Below, piece by piece: positions 12,715-25,379 of a stretch of 64,000 nucleotides of DNA. Positions within the stretch are counted from its first letter, which is position 1; the number at the start of each line of letters is the position of its first letter. The stretch is from NCBI GenBank assembly GCA_002007465.1, contig LNAC01000853.1, forward strand, positions 1 to 64,000. The letters run 5' to 3'. This DNA comes from Ailurus styani. Taxonomy: Eukaryota > Chordata > Mammalia > Carnivora > Ailuridae. A program made the position numbers and the translations under genes. The notes beneath the pieces were generated by a model, which was given only the letters and a program-made list of their open reading frames with translations, was not told where the DNA came from and searched no databases.

Positions 12715-13322
12715 AGCCAGAGTTGTCTACACTGTGTACACTAAGTTTGGTCTTTGATGTACTCCTCAGAGGTAACCTTTAAGCCCTTGGAATATGCAGC
12801 CTGATGAATGTGTCTTTGTTTAACTGGAGGTCTGGGACCAGACAGTCTATACTAACAATGTAATTCACGGTAGGGGCCTTGGGCCACTCCAGATAGCCTA
12901 AACTAACAATGTGGTTTATGGCGGGGGCCTTGGGTTATGTGACATCAGCTTGACCTTTAGAGGGTCTGGAGAGACTGACTAAGGTCAGGCATGCAGGCAG
13001 CCAGCCAGCCATACCAACGTGACTAACTCCAATAAAAATCCTAATTAGGGCTCAAGTAAATTCCCTTAGCTAGCAATACTCTCTGTGTTGTCACGCATCA
13101 TTGCTGGGATAAGCAAGCTGCGTCCATATGGCTCTACAAGGAGAAGACGACTAGAAACGTCTGCCTGGTTTCTTGTGGACTCTGCCCTATGTGACTCTGT
13201 GGATTTTAATCCACATCACTTCACTGTAATAAAATGCAATTTTGAGTATAACAGCTTTGCTGACCTCTGTAATTCTAGCAAATCACTAAATCTGAAGGTG
13301 GTCTTGGGGACTCCTGAATAGC
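12715..13322 (+). mobile_element. Solo LTR, ERV-L type (MLT2-like)
   Basis: Includes 'gttatgtgacatcagcttga', 'aggcatgcaggcagccagcc', a poly-A signal region (cactgtaataaaatgc) and 'ggtggtcttggggactcc'. Two internal copies of an 'actaacaatgt...ggggccttggg' block lie near 12852 and 12903. No coding region is attached. Confidence 0.65.
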
Positions 13323-13499
13323 ACCTCATTATATTATGTGGATAAAATTTGATAACCATTCCTAGGTGTTTAACAGTGGCTGGCTGGCATATAACAAAGG
13401 CTTAGTACATACTGGCTGTTATCATCATCAAACCATTAAAGAAGTACTTGGTGAGATTATTTGTGTTACAGGACACTTTTAGCACTTAAAGACTATTTT

Positions 13500-14436
13500 C
13501 AAGTGGAGTTCACATTCAGTATGCATTCAACAATTATTTGTGTTATTACTCTGTATCAGCTACTGCTCTAGGTGCTAGAGATGAAGTAGTAAGCAAAATG
13601 GACAAAAATCCTTGCTTTCATGGAGTTTCACTCTAGCAGGAGGAAATAAACATAAATAAATATACACAATGTTAAGTCATAATGAATATAAGAAAAGGGA
13701 ATATGAAATGCTGGGAGAAAGAAGAACATTGAAGTTTTACGTTGGATGGCCAGGTATGTTATCTCTGAGAATACGAAATCTGAGTAAAGACGTGAAGGAA
13801 GTAAAAGAACCAGCTATACTCCCTAATATACAGGAAAACATTACAGGCAGATAAAATGGCAAAGGTAAAGACCCTGAAGTGGGAGAAAGCCTGGTATGTT
13901 CCAAGAACACCAAGGAGGCTAGTATGGTCAGAGTGAAATGAATATGGCAGGAGTACAAGAGATCAGAGAGAAAACAAGGGGTATAGGGAACAGATACAGG
14001 GCACTGCAGGTGATATTAAGGGCTCTGGCTTTGAATCAAAATGTCATTAGAAACCAATGGAGAACTGGAAGCAGAAGAATGACATGATCTAACTTATGCT
14101 ATACTGAGAATAAACTACAAGAGGGCAAAATTAGAAGCATATCTGTTAGAAGGTAACTGTAGAAATTCAGGCAAGAGATTACATTAGCTTGGGCCTATGT
14201 GGTGTCGGTGGGGGGTGGTGAAAATTGGGGCAGTTCCTAGACATTATCTGAGGTAAAACCTGCAGGCTTTCCTTACAGTCTGCATATGGACTGAGATTAA
14301 AAGTAAGGAAATCCAAGGTTTTTTGTAACTATAAAGTAATTATAAAAGGATGGAGTTACCATTAACAAAAAAAGAGAAGATTATTGGAAAAACTGGTTTT
14401 TGGTAGAAGAGGAGATATATAACAGGAGTTCAGTTT
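13500..14436 (-). mobile_element. L2 LINE, 3' part
   Basis: The segment starts with the reverse of the L2 tail (ttcaacaattatttgtgtta..) and continues through the 'ctggtatgttcc' and 'aatggagaactgga' blocks typical of L2 in reverse. It is split from its 5' part by the L1 at 14437-18409. Confidence 0.7.
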
Positions 14437-17400
14437 TTTAAAAATTTTTACAAATTAATTTTTTATTGAGGTATAACTGACATAAAAGTATTACTTCAGT
14501 TTCAGGTATACATCATAGGCTTTGATATTTGTATACATTACAAAATGATCACAATAGGTCTAATTACCACCTGTCACAAAGTGAATACAGTATTATTAAC
14601 TATATTCCTTATGCCATATATTTATTTATAACTGGAAGTTTGTATTTTTTGACTCCCTTCACCCATTTTGCCCCATCATAACCGCCCCCCCTGCTGCAAC
14701 CACCAATCTGTTCTCTATATCTTTGAGTCTGGGTTTTGTTTTGATTCCACTTAAAATGAGATCATGTAGTATTTGTTTTCCTCTGTCTGACTTAACTTAG
14801 TGTAATACTGGTAAATAATACTGCAGTGAACACATGGGTACATGTATCTTTTTGAATTAATATTTTTGTTTTCTTTGGATACCCAGTAGTGGAAATGCTA
14901 GATTGTATGGTAGTTCTATTTTTAGTATTTTGAGGAACTGCCGTATTTTTTTTCCATAGCAGTTGTACCAACAGTACACAAAAGTTCCTACCAACAGTAC
15001 AATTTACATTCCTACCAACAGTGAATAAAAGTTCCTTTTTCTCCACATCTTATCAACATTTGTTATTTCTTGTCCTTTGGGTAACAGTCATTCAGACAGG
15101 TGTAAGGTAGTATCTCACTATAGTTTTGATTTACATTTCCCTGATGATGAGTGACTTTGAGCATCTTTTCATGTGTCTGTTGGCCAACTGTACATCTTCT
15201 TTGGGAAAACACAATTTAGGTCCTCTGCCCATTTTTTAATCAGATTGTGGTTTTCTTGATTGAGTGTAGGAGTTCTTCAAATCTTTTGGGTATTAACCTC
15301 TTATGAGATATAAAAATGTCTTCTCCCATTAAGTTTCCTTTACATTTTGTTGATAGTGTCCTTCTCTGTGTAGAAGCTTTTCTGTTTCTTGTGGTCCCAT
15401 TTGCTTAGTTTTGCTTTATTTCCCTCGCCTTTGGAATCAGATGCAAAAAAACTGTTAAAACTTATGTCAAGGAGATTATTGCCTATGTTTTCTTCTAGGC
15501 TTTATAGTTTCAGGTCTTACATTCATTAATCCATTTTGAGTTAATTTTTGTATATGGTATAAAATAGTCATTCATTTTCATTCTTTTATAGGTAGCTGTC
15601 CAATTTTTCCAACATCATTTATTAAAGAGACTGTCCTTTCCCCATTATGTTCTTGCCTCCTTAATCATAAATTAATTGACCATATATGTATGCATTTACT
15701 TCTGAGCTCTCTATTCTGTTCCATTGATCCATGTGTCTGTTTTTATGCCAATACCATACTGTTTTGACTACTATAGCTTTGTAATATAGTTTTAAATCAG
15801 AACGTGCGATACCTCAGGACTTGTTCTTTGAATAACCAACTGCTTTCATTATCCAAGGTCTTTTGTGGTTCCATATAAATTTTAGATTTGCTCTAGTTCC
15901 ATGAAAAATGTCCTTGGAATTTTGATAGGGATTGCACTGAATCTGTACATTGCTTTGGGTAGTATGGTCATTTTAGCAATATTAATTCTTCCAATCCATG
16001 GGCATGGAATATATTTCCACTTGTTTATATCTTCAAATTCTTTCATCACTGTCTAATAGTTTTCAATCTACAGGTCTTTCACCTCCTTTGTTAAATTTAC
16101 TCATAGACATTCTTTTTGATATAATTATAAATAGGATATTTTTGGATTTCTCTTTCTGATAGCTTATTATTACTATACAAAAACACAACAGATTTTTGTA
16201 CACTAATTTTATATCCTGAAACTTTACTGAATCCCATTAATTAGTTCTAACAGTTTTTTTGGTGGAATTTTGAGGGTTTTCTATAAATAATATCATGACA
16301 TTGACAAATAGTGACAGTTTTATTTTTTCCTTTCCAATTTGGGTATCTTTTAATCCCTTTTCTTGCCTAACTGTCCTTGTTAGGACTTCCAATACTATGT
16401 TGAATACAAGAGGGGACAGTAGGATTCCTTATCTTGTTCCTGATCTCAGAGGAAAGCTTCTGCCCTTTCACTGTTGCATATGACATTAACTGTGCATCAT
16501 ATGGTCTTGATTATGTGGAGGTACTTTCTCTCTATATACTCACTTTGTTGAGAATTCTTATCATAAATGTTGAATTTTGTCAAATGCCTTTCTGCATCTA
16601 TTGAAATGATGTTTTTATCTTTCATTTTGTTAATGTGGCATGTCACACTGATTGATATGTGGATGTAGAATAATCCTTGCATTTGTGGAATATATCCCAC
16701 TAGATCATGGTGTATGATTCTTTAAATGTATTATTGAATTCCGTTTGCTAATGTTTTGTTGAAGGTTTCTACATCTGTGATCATTAGGGATTTTAGCCTG
16801 TAATTTTCTTTTTCTGTGGTATCCATTTCTGATTTTGGTGTCAGGCTAATGCTGACCTTGTAAAATGAGTTTGGAAATGTTTCCTCCTCTTCAATTTTTT
16901 GGAAAAATCTGAGAAAAGCAGGTATTAAATTTTCTTTGACTGTTTGATAGAGTTCACCAGTGAAGCTGTCTGGTCCTGCTTTTATGTGTTGGGAGGTTTT
17001 TGACGGCTGTTTCAATCTCCTTACTGTTAGTTGTTGTAATCAGAATTTCTATTTCTTCATAATTCACTCTTGGAAGATTATAAGTTTCTAGGAATTTATC
17101 TCTTTCTTCAAGGTTGCCCAATTTTTTGGCCCATAATTAATTGTTCATAGTATTTCTGTGGTATCATTTATAACTCCTCCTTTTTCATTTCTGATTTTAT
17201 CTATTTAAGCCCTCTTTTTTTTTTTTTTTTTTTGGTTAGTCCAGCCAAAAGTTTGTCAATTTTTTCTTTTCAAAGAATGAGCTTTTAGGTTGCATTGATC
17301 TTTTCTATGGTCTTTTTAGTCTCTATTTATTTCCATTCTGATCTTTACTATTTCCTTCCTTCTATTAACTTTTGGCTTTGTTTATTCTTTTTCTAGTTCC

Positions 17401-18409
17401 TTTAGGTATACAGTTATTTGACATCTCTCTTGTTTTTGGAGGGAGACCTGTATGCTACAAAATTTCCTCTTAGAACTGCTTTTGCTGCATCTTACAGATT
17501 TTTGTATGCCCTATTTCTGTTTTCATTGTGTCTAGTTACTGTCTGAGTTCTCTCTTGACTTCTTCTATGACCCATCGATTATTCAGTAGTATGTTGTTAA
17601 ATCTCCAAATTATTTGTCATTTTTCTAATTTTCTTCTTGTAACTGAATTCTAGTTTCATACAATTGTGGTAGGAAGGGATGTTTGATATGATTTAAATTT
17701 TCATGCATTTATTGAGACTTGCTTTGTAGCCTAATACATTACCTATCCTAAAGAATGTTCTGTGTGCACTTGAGAAGAATGTATATTCTGATACTTTTAG
17801 ATGGAATGTTCCACATAGATGTATTAAGTCCATCTGGTCTTAAATATGTCACTTACAGCTTATGTTTCCTTAGTGATTTTCAATCTTTTTTTTAAAAGAT
17901 TTTATTTATTTAACAGAGAGAGACAGAGGGAGAGAGGGAACTCAAGCAGGGAGAGTGGAAGAGGGAGAAGCAGGCTCCCCGCTGAGCAGGGAGCCCCATA
18001 TGGGGCTCGATCCCAGGACCTCGAGGTCATGACCTAGCCGAAGTCAGTCGCTCAATCAACTGAGCCACCCAGGTGCCCCAGTGATTTTCAATCTTGATGA
18101 CTAATGTAAATGAGATGTTAAAGTCCTCTACTATTATTGTATTGCTATAATATCTACTCTACATATTCTGGTGCTCCTATGTTAGGTGCATGTACACTTA
18201 TAAATGTTCTATTTTCTTGCTGAATTGATTACTTTATCATTATGTATTGCTTCTCTTTGTCTTTAATTACCCTCTGTTTCAAAGTCTGTTTTGTTTGATC
18301 TATGTATCGTTTCCATTTGCATGGAACATCTTTTTCCATCCCTTTGCTTTCAGTCTATATGTGCCCTTACATCTGAAATGAGTCCCTGGTAAGCTGTATA
18401 TAGATGTTT
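14437..18409 (-). mobile_element. Older L1 element inserted into an L2
   Basis: A minus-strand L1 about 4 kb long, from a T-rich start (its poly-A end) through ORF2. Reverse-transcriptase pieces are readable, such as GPDSFTGELYQTVKENLIPA near 16900, but many stops and frameshifts are present. It is flanked by CAGGAGTTCAGTTT (14423-14436) and CAGGAATTCAGTTT (18410-18423), a 14-base target duplication with one mismatch. A CAN-SINE sits inside it at 17888-18079. Confidence 0.9.
17888..18079 (-). mobile_element. CAN-SINE nested in an L1
   Basis: Reverse copy ending ccacccaggtgcccc. The perfect 16-base duplication agtgattttcaatctt is at 17872-17887 and 18080-18095. Confidence 0.95.
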
Positions 18410-19250
18410 CAGGAATTCAGTTTGAACATGTTAAGTTTGAGATGCCTAACTGGACATTTAAATGGACAAGTCCAGTAGGCAACTAGACCTAAAGGTCTGC
18501 AGTTCAGAGAAGTAGCTCAGGCTGCAGTTATAAATTTGAGAGTCTTAGCACAAAGATGGCATTTAATGGAATGAGGCTAGATTGGACCATCTAATGAGCC
18601 AATCTAGATAAGAAAGAACACATCATGGTCTAGGCTCTGGGTCACTCCTATTGTAGAAGTCAGGGAGAGCAAGAGAGATCAGCAAAATCAACTGGGAAAT
18701 TGCAGACAGAAAGGCAGAAAATAAACCAGGCATTACATTTACCCTGAAAGTCAGGGTTTCAAGGAAAGCATGATCAACTGTGACAAATAATGATGATAGG
18801 TTAAGTAAGATTAAGACTAAGATAATGTCCATTAGACCCAGCAACAAGGGGGTCACTGGAGAGTTTAAGGATAGTTTTGGTTGCAGTGAAGGCAAATATC
18901 TTTGGAATAGGTTCAAGGGAACCAGAAGAGAGAAACTAGAGATGGTGGGTAAAGATAAGCCCTTGAGAAATAGGATGACAGCTGAAAAGAAAAATGGGAC
19001 TACGGAATCATTTTGTTTTGTTTTGTTCTGTTTTGTTTGAAGATGGGAGAACCACATGTTTATAAACTGATGAGAATAAGCCAATAATAAAAGAAGAATT
19101 ACTGGAGTAGTATTTTAAGAGAGAGAAGGGATGGACTTTAGCACACAGGTGGAAGGAATAACCTTGGCTAGATCATCTACTATAACTGAGGAGAAGCTGG
19201 AGTTTTGAACAGATGCAGGTTAAGTGGGCTAATGTATTGGCAGGGAAGTA
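18410..19250 (-). mobile_element. L2 LINE, reverse-transcriptase part
   Basis: This continues the L2 interrupted by the L1. A 153-codon open stretch on the minus strand (18623-19084) still shows the CR1/L2 reverse-transcriptase pattern: LILLNLSSLFVTVDHAFLET stands for LDLSAAFDTVDH. The catalytic Asp of motif A is lost (FVTVD), so it is a fossil. Confidence 0.75.
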
Positions 19251-19910
19251 GAAGTTCTTTTCCAGTTTAAATTTTTTGGTAATGTAGAAAAACAGATTGT
19301 CAGTTGTGAGGATGAATAAGAAGGAATAATGAGAAAAAAGAAAATATTAAATAGTTGTCTAGGAGTAAATTAAATTATGCAAAGGGTTAAGACAATCACA
19401 CACATTTTCTGGCAGAAAACAAGAATAAATTTGATATCTAACTTTTCCCCATATCATATGCTAGTGGTATGTTCCACCATCAAGTTGGGTTTAGCTCTAA
19501 TTCCTATGCCTTCTATATCTGTGGTTAAATAACTGATGCATGCATTCATAGCCCTTGGGTACTATGATATTCTTAAATTTCAAAGATCAAATGATATTCA
19601 GTACTCTGTGTTTAATGAAGCAGGAAAAATGTAACAATTTAGATTTATGTAGGTTTGAGATCAACTTGAGGATACTAAAGAAAAAAAAAAGGCTAAATAC
19701 ATAATTAAACACCCCACTTTCCCAGACAAAGGAAACCTGTTAATAATGTGCTTATACAAAACATCAAACAATAGATCCTATGGGCAGAATGATGCGATTC
19801 TTTTACTCAATAAGTAAGTTACACTTATCACCTGACCATACTGTTATGATGAATCTGTGTTACAACTACTCAGACCAAGAAATAAGAAAATGCAAAAGAA
19901 TTTCCACAGC

Positions 19911-22715
19911 TTAAAAATACAGAAATGGAAGGAAAACTTCCAAACTCATTCTATGAGGCCAGCATTACCTTGATCCCAAAACTAGCCAAAGACCCCACCA
20001 AAAAGGAGAATTATAGACCAATATCCCTGATGAATATGGGTGCCAAATTTCTCACCAAGATACTAGCTAATAGGATCCAACAGGACATTAAAAGGATTAT
20101 TCACCACAACCAAGAAGACTTATTCCTGGGCTACAAGGATGGTTTAACACTTGCAAATCAATCAATGTGATACATCACATTAATAAAAGGACAAAAACCA
20201 TATGATCCTCTCAACTGATGCAGAAAAAGCATCTGACAAAATACAGCATCCTTTCTTGATTAAAACTCTCCACAGTGTACAGATAGAGGGAACATACCTC
20301 AATATCATAAAAACTATTTACAAAAGGCCCACAGCAAATATCATTCTCAATGGGAAAAAACTGAGAGCTTTTCCCCTAAGATCAAGAACACAACTGGATG
20401 CCCGCTCTAACCACCTCTGTTCAACATAGTACTAGAAGTCCTAGCCTGAGCAATAAGACAACAAAAGGAAATAAAAGGCATTCAAATTGGCAAAGAAGAA
20501 GTCAAGCTCTCACTCTTTGCAAATGACATGATATTTTATGTGGAAAACCCAAAAGTGACAGAACTCATAGAGCAATTCAGCAATGTGGCAGGATACAAAA
20601 TCAATGCATAGATATCAGTTGCATTTCTATACACTAACAATGAGACTAAAGGAAGAGAAATTAAGAAATAGAACTCATTTACAATAGCACCAAAACCCAC
20701 ATATACATAGGAATGAACCCAACCAAAGAGGTAAAGGATCTGTACTCTAGAAACTACAGAACACTTATGAAAGAAATTGAGGAAGACACAAACAAATGGA
20801 AAAACATTCCATGCTCACAGACTGGAAGAACAAGTATCATTAAAATGTCTATGCTACCCAGAGCAATTTATATGTAGATCATGTGTAGCAATGCAAACCT
20901 TATCAAAATACCATTAACATTTTTCAGAGAGCTGGAATGAATAATCCTAAAATTTGTATGGAACCAGAAAAGACCCTGAAGAGCCAGGGGAATGTTGAAA
21001 AAGAAAACTAAAGCCAGTGGCATCACAATGCCTGACTTCGAGCTCTGTTACAAAGATAATCATCAAGATAATATGGTACTGGCACAAAAACAGACACACA
21101 GATCAACGGAACAGAATAGAGACCCCAGAAATGGACCCTCAACTCTATGGTCAACGAAATCTTCGACAAAGGAGGAAAGAATATCCAATGGAAAAAAAGA
21201 CAATCTCTTCAATAAATGGTGATGGGAAAATTGGACAGCCACATGTAGAAGAATGAAACTGGACCATTCTCTTACAACATACCCAAAGATAAGCTCAAAA
21301 TAGATGAAAGAACTCAATATTCTTTGAGTTTTGACAGACAGAAATCCATCAAAATCCTAGAAGAGAATACAAGCAGCAGCCCCTTTGACCTCATCCGCAG
21401 CAACATCTGTCACATCTCCAAAGACCAGGGAAACAAATACAAACAGAAACTTTTGGGACTTCATCAAGATAAAAAGCTACTCCACGGCAAAGGAAACAGT
21501 CAACAAACCTAAAAAGCAACCTACAAAATGGGAGAAGATATTTACAAATGACATATCAGATAAAGGGCTAGTATCCAAGATCTCTAAAGAACTTATCAAA
21601 CTCAACACCCAAAAAACAATCCAATCAAGAAATGGGCAGAAAACATGAACAGACATTTCTCCAAAGAAGACACACAAATGGCCAAGAGACACATGAACAA
21701 ATGCTCCACATCACCTGGCATCAGAGAAATACAATTCAAAACCGCAATGAGATACCACTTCACACCAGTCAGGAATGGCTAAAATTAACAACTCAGGAAA
21801 CCGCTGTGGTGAGGATGTGGAGAAAGGGGAACCCTCTTCCACTGTTGGTGGGAATGCAAGCTGGTACAGCCACACTGGAAAACAGCATGGAGGTGCCTCA
21901 AGAAGTTAAAAATAGAGCTACCCCAGGAGCCAGCAATTGCACTACTATGTATTTACTCCAAAGATACAAATGTAGTGATCCAAAGGGGCACCTGCACACC
22001 AATGGTTATAGCAGCAATGTCTACAATAGCCAATCTGTGGAAAAGAGCCTAGATAGATGAATGGATAAAGATGTGGTTCATATATACAATGGACTATTAC
22101 TGAGCCATCAGAAAGGATGAATACTTACCATTCAGTCTGATGTAGATGGAATTGGAGGGTATTATGCTAAATGAAATAAGTCAATCAGAGAAAGGCAATT
22201 ATCATATGGTTTCACTCACAGGTGGAATATAAGAAATAGTGCAGAGGACCAGAGGGGAAGGGAAGGAAAACAGAATGGGAAGTCCTCAGAGAGGGAGAAA
22301 AACCATGAGACTCTTTTTTTTTTTTTAAAGATTTTATCTATTCATTTGACAGAGAGAGAGAGGGAGATCACAAGTAGGCAGAGAGGCAGGCAGAGAGAGA
22401 GGAGGAAGCAGGCTCCCTGCTGAGCAGAGAGCCTGATGCATACTCGATCCCAGGACCCTGAGATCATGACCTGAGCTGAAGGCAGAGGCTTTAACCCACT
22501 GAGCCACCCAGGCACCCATGAGACTCTTAACGACAGGAAAGAAATTGAGGGTTGCTAGAAGGGAGGGAGGGTGGTGGAACGGGGTGATTGGTGATTAAAG
22601 AGGGCACACGATGTGATGAGCGCTGGGTGTTATACGCAACTGATGAATTACTGAACACGTCTGAAACTAATGATGTACTATATGCTGAATAATTGAATTT
22701 AAAGAAAAGAAAAAA
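19911..22715 (+). mobile_element. L1 element, 5'-truncated, ORF2 degraded
   Basis: It starts inside the reverse-transcriptase domain ([18 protein letters not shown]), reads on through [20 protein letters not shown], and reaches the C-terminal part and the 3' UTR. It has several frameshifts and stops. A CAN-SINE is inserted at 22316-22516. Flanks agatt/agaat + tccacagc (19897-19910 and 22716-22729, 12 of 14 identical) look like its target-site duplication. It lies in TOPAZ1 intron 4, antisense, with its 3' end 117 bases from the exon 4 donor. Confidence 0.92.
22316..22516 (-). mobile_element. CAN-SINE nested in an L1 3' UTR
   Basis: Reverse copy; the perfect duplication catgagactctt is at 22304-22315 and 22517-22528. 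Confidence 0.94.
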
Positions 22716-22729
22716 AGATTCTCCACAGC

Positions 22730-22752
22730 ACCTTTTCATCCAAGTCTGAACT
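22730..22752 (-). repeat. Extra copy of the exon 4 donor segment
   Basis: A 23-base copy (one mismatch) of 22831-22853, which holds the last 21 bases of exon 4 and the donor GT. With gaps the match extends left to 22715. It abuts the 3' end of the L1 at 19911-22715. Confidence 0.85.
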
Positions 22753-22832
22753 ACTGACAGCACTGTTAAGATGAATTTCTGCATTACCACGATTTAGACC
22801 AGGAAATAATAAAATACAAGATTCCCTAGTAC

Positions 22833-22960
22833 CTTTTCATCCAAGACTGAACTTTTTACGTGTTCACTGAAGTCTCCCAGCTTTTCACTTTCACAGGTCT
22901 CATCAGTAACTTCCTCTAAGGAAATGTTTTCACCTTTGGAATTATGTTTTATTTCATTTG
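22833..22960 (-). CDS. TOPAZ1: TOPAZ1 exon 4
   Basis: A 128-base exon with acceptor ttcttttcag|CAAATG and donor GATGAAAAG|gtacta. It encodes ANEIKHNSKGENISLEEV followed by a segment ending LGDFSEHVKSSVLDEK and finishes at a codon boundary. The LGDFSE...LDEK part is the best conserved. It is acidic and probably disordered, like the end of exon 2. A second copy of the last 21 bases plus the donor GT lies 101 bases further into the intron (22730-22752), right beside the 3' end of an L1. Confidence 0.92.
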
Positions 22961-23337
22961 CTGAAAAGAAATAATATTCAACAGCAAAATAACTCAATCA
23001 GTGAAAGATTGTTCTACAAATGAGTTAGAATTCAGAGACTCTTTTAAAGTCCAATGTGACAAACATTTTAGTTTCATCAAACTATACAATTATTCCTCCC
23101 TTTCAAAATAACTCTATTATATGATATAAAAAGAATTGGCACTAAGACAAAATTGAGATATTATCAAGATAATTGTAAGGATGTTTCTTATGTCCAGCTA
23201 TATTCAACATATTTTTAAAACTTTAAAATCAAAATACAATTAACTTTCAAAATATTTCCTGTGAAGTAAGGATCTGGGTATTTAAACTTATGATTAAATT
23301 ATAAAAAATTCTAATAAAGAATTCAGATTTAAAATGC

Positions 23338-23722
23338 AAAATAAGTCAATCAGAGAAAGACAATTATCATATGATCTCTCTGATATGAGGAACTTGAGGG
23401 GCAGGGTGGGGGGTTGTGGGGGGTANNNNNNNNNNNNNNNNNNNNNNNNNNNNNNNNNNNNNNNNNNNNNNNNNNNNNNNNNNNNNNNNNNNNNNNNNNN
23501 NNNNNNNNNNNNNNNNNNNNNNNNNNNNNNNNNNNNNNNNNNNNNNNNNNNNNNNNNNNNNNNNNNNNGGGGGGGGGGAGGGTAGGGATAGGGTGGATGG
23601 GTTATGGACATTGGGGAGGGTTTGTGCTATGGTGAATGCTGTGAAGGGCGTAAGCCTGATGATTCACAGACCTGTACCCCTGGGCAAATAATAATAATAA
23701 AAATAAATTTTAAAAAAATGTG
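23338..23722 (+). mobile_element. L1 3' end, 5'-truncated, containing the assembly gap
   Basis: The segment starts at 'aaaataagtcaatcagag', equivalent to the last codons of L1 ORF2. It then has the G-rich 3' UTR tract, a run of N, the end of the UTR (ctgtacccctgggcaaataa) and an A-rich tail. It matches the reverse complement of 60155-60450 closely. It lies in TOPAZ1 intron 3, antisense to the gene. Confidence 0.9.
23426..23568. other. Assembly gap (143 N)
   Basis: A run of 143 undetermined bases inside the G-rich L1 3' UTR. The equivalent stretch of the 60.2-60.4 kb copy is roughly 120 bases, so the missing sequence is probably L1 3' UTR of similar length. Open frames that cross it have no meaning. 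Confidence 0.98.
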
Positions 23723-24025
23723 ATAAAGCTTAAACATATATTTCCATTTCAGAATAAGGCCACAAAAATTTCTAAAGTCAATGATCTATCCTTCGTAGAT
23801 AATGCCTAACAAACTTATTTACTAACTAATCAGATGGAAAATTTCTCAAAATCTTATCTCCAACCAAGCAATTAAAACTGAGGAAAATTGACAAACCACA
23901 AAACATATAGTTAACAAACTCTAAAATGAAGAGCTTCCTATTTAATGAATTAATTTTGAGTAGGCTCAAATAGAGACATAAAAAGATACTTCAATGTTGT
24001 ATATTTTGAAAATGTCAAATTTTAC

Positions 24026-24087
24026 CTGCTGATAAGGAAGCACAGATCTCTGACTTCATCATTCCAGGATCCAGTATAGGAAGTTTT
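24026..24087 (-). CDS. TOPAZ1: TOPAZ1 exon 3
   Basis: A 62-base exon with acceptor tttataatag|AAAAC and donor TCAGCAG|gtaaaa. Its first base completes the Arg codon begun by exon 2; it then encodes KLPILDPGMMKSEICASLSA and leaves one base for exon 4. It matches the short family segment that follows the EPSDDLR end of exon 2. The acceptor's polypyrimidine tract is modest (gctttataatag). It is too short to be called as an ORF by itself, so phase and family similarity are the evidence. Confidence 0.88.
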
Positions 24088-24514
24088 CTATTATAAAGCA
24101 AACAGAGCTTGAACATTATAATGGATTCTACACAGAACTATCTACTTCTCTAAACGTTATATACTACCAACTTTAGTAGCTGATGAATATCAGCTCAAGT
24201 CCTCTAAGGACAGAATACTACACTGGAGCTCAGAATCCAGCATACCCAAGTAGATTCCTCATTTGGTTCTTTAATCACATACATAAGCCACAACCGTTAG
24301 GGAGTGCCACCACCATGTAAACTGTTAGAACCTGATGACATATATCAAGCATTCAAAACAATTTTAAAGTATTACACCAATATAAGCCCATGCTTAAGTT
24401 CTATTCTGAAGTATGTGTATATATATTACTGACAATGTAAAAGGAAGATAGTTTGAAAGCAGTTTGAATCTTTTTTTTTTCTTTTTCTTTCTTTTTTTTT
24501 TTTTTTGTCTCTGA

Positions 24515-24712
24515 AGACAACATATGGTCTAAAGGTCAAGGGTACAGAGATCAGAGTTTAACTACCCTGGCTTCAAATATTGTTCTGCCACTTAACTATG
24601 TCAACTATGGCAACATTATGTAATTTCTTTGAGTCTAACCATATCTGTAAAATGGGAATTTTCACCTATCTATGAAGTTATTATGAGAATTAAATGAGAT
24701 AAAATGTTTTTA
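24515..24712 (+). mobile_element. MIR SINE
   Basis: 'gcttcaaatattgttctgcc', 'cacttaactatgtcaac', 'tctgtaaaatgggaatttt' and 'gagaattaaatgagataaa' follow the MIR core and 3' end. Confidence 0.8.
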
Positions 24713-24727
24713 AAGCCAAAAGCATAG

Positions 24728-24939
24728 GGACGCTTGGGTGGTTCAGTCGGTTAAGTGACCCTTCGGCTCAGGTCATGATGCCAGGATCCTGATATCAAGT
24801 CCTGCATTGGGCTCCTTGCTCAGCAGGGAGCCTGCTTCTCCCTCTGCCAGCCTGCTTGTTTTTTCTCTCTCTGACAAATAAATAAAATCTAAAAAAAACA
24901 AAACAAAACAAAACAAAACCACCAAAAAAACCCCACAAT
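24728..24939 (+). mobile_element. CAN-SINE
   Basis: Slightly diverged head (gacgcttgggtggttcag) and a long (aaaac)n tail. The short flank agcatag is repeated on both sides. Confidence 0.9.
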
Positions 24940-25379
24940 AGCATAGACTCAACAAATGAAAACTACATCTATAGGAGCCACTCAAAAACAAATGGTCAAA
25001 AATAATTCCATTTTAAAAAAATTAGAAATATATAAAAGCACACAGAATAAAATATAATAAATGCCCATAATCCCACCATTTTTTTTGTTTAATAAATTAG
25101 TTTTATTAAACCTATCCTACCGCTCTATGACTGCTCATTGGTTCAGGATTACTTCCTACCCATGAAAGAGAAAAACCAAATAAACATTTTATTTGTCTCA
25201 GTGAGGACATTCCTTAAAAAGTCTTTGGAAAATATGAAGTATTTGTTCCCCGACATAAAACCTAGAAATAATCAGAAGATATATTTTAAAGAATGAGAAA
25301 ATAATTATTCAAACAGAAGACTCATAATATGCAAATCTCCTCCCTTAATTCTTTCCCTTTAGTAGACTGTGCCTACTAA

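Larger units (their letters stand above)
5906..22832. other. TOPAZ1 intron 4, non-repeat parts
   Basis: Stretches not covered by named repeats (6282-6680, 7133-7640, 9775-10208, 11690-12389, 13323-13499, 19250-19896) are AT-rich. I see no exon or RNA gene in them, and some are probably older unrecognised LINE sequence. Confidence 0.55.

Noticed and set aside
18623..19084. 153-codon minus-strand open frame as a possible gene
   Set aside because: It reads as a degraded L2 reverse transcriptase (..FVTVDHAFLET..) with no catalytic Asp.
21632..22060. 142-codon plus-strand open frame
   Set aside because: It is a shifted reading of L1 ORF2 C-terminal sequence.
23294..23691. Open frames spanning the run of N
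   Set aside because: They consist largely of undetermined residues in an L1 3' UTR.
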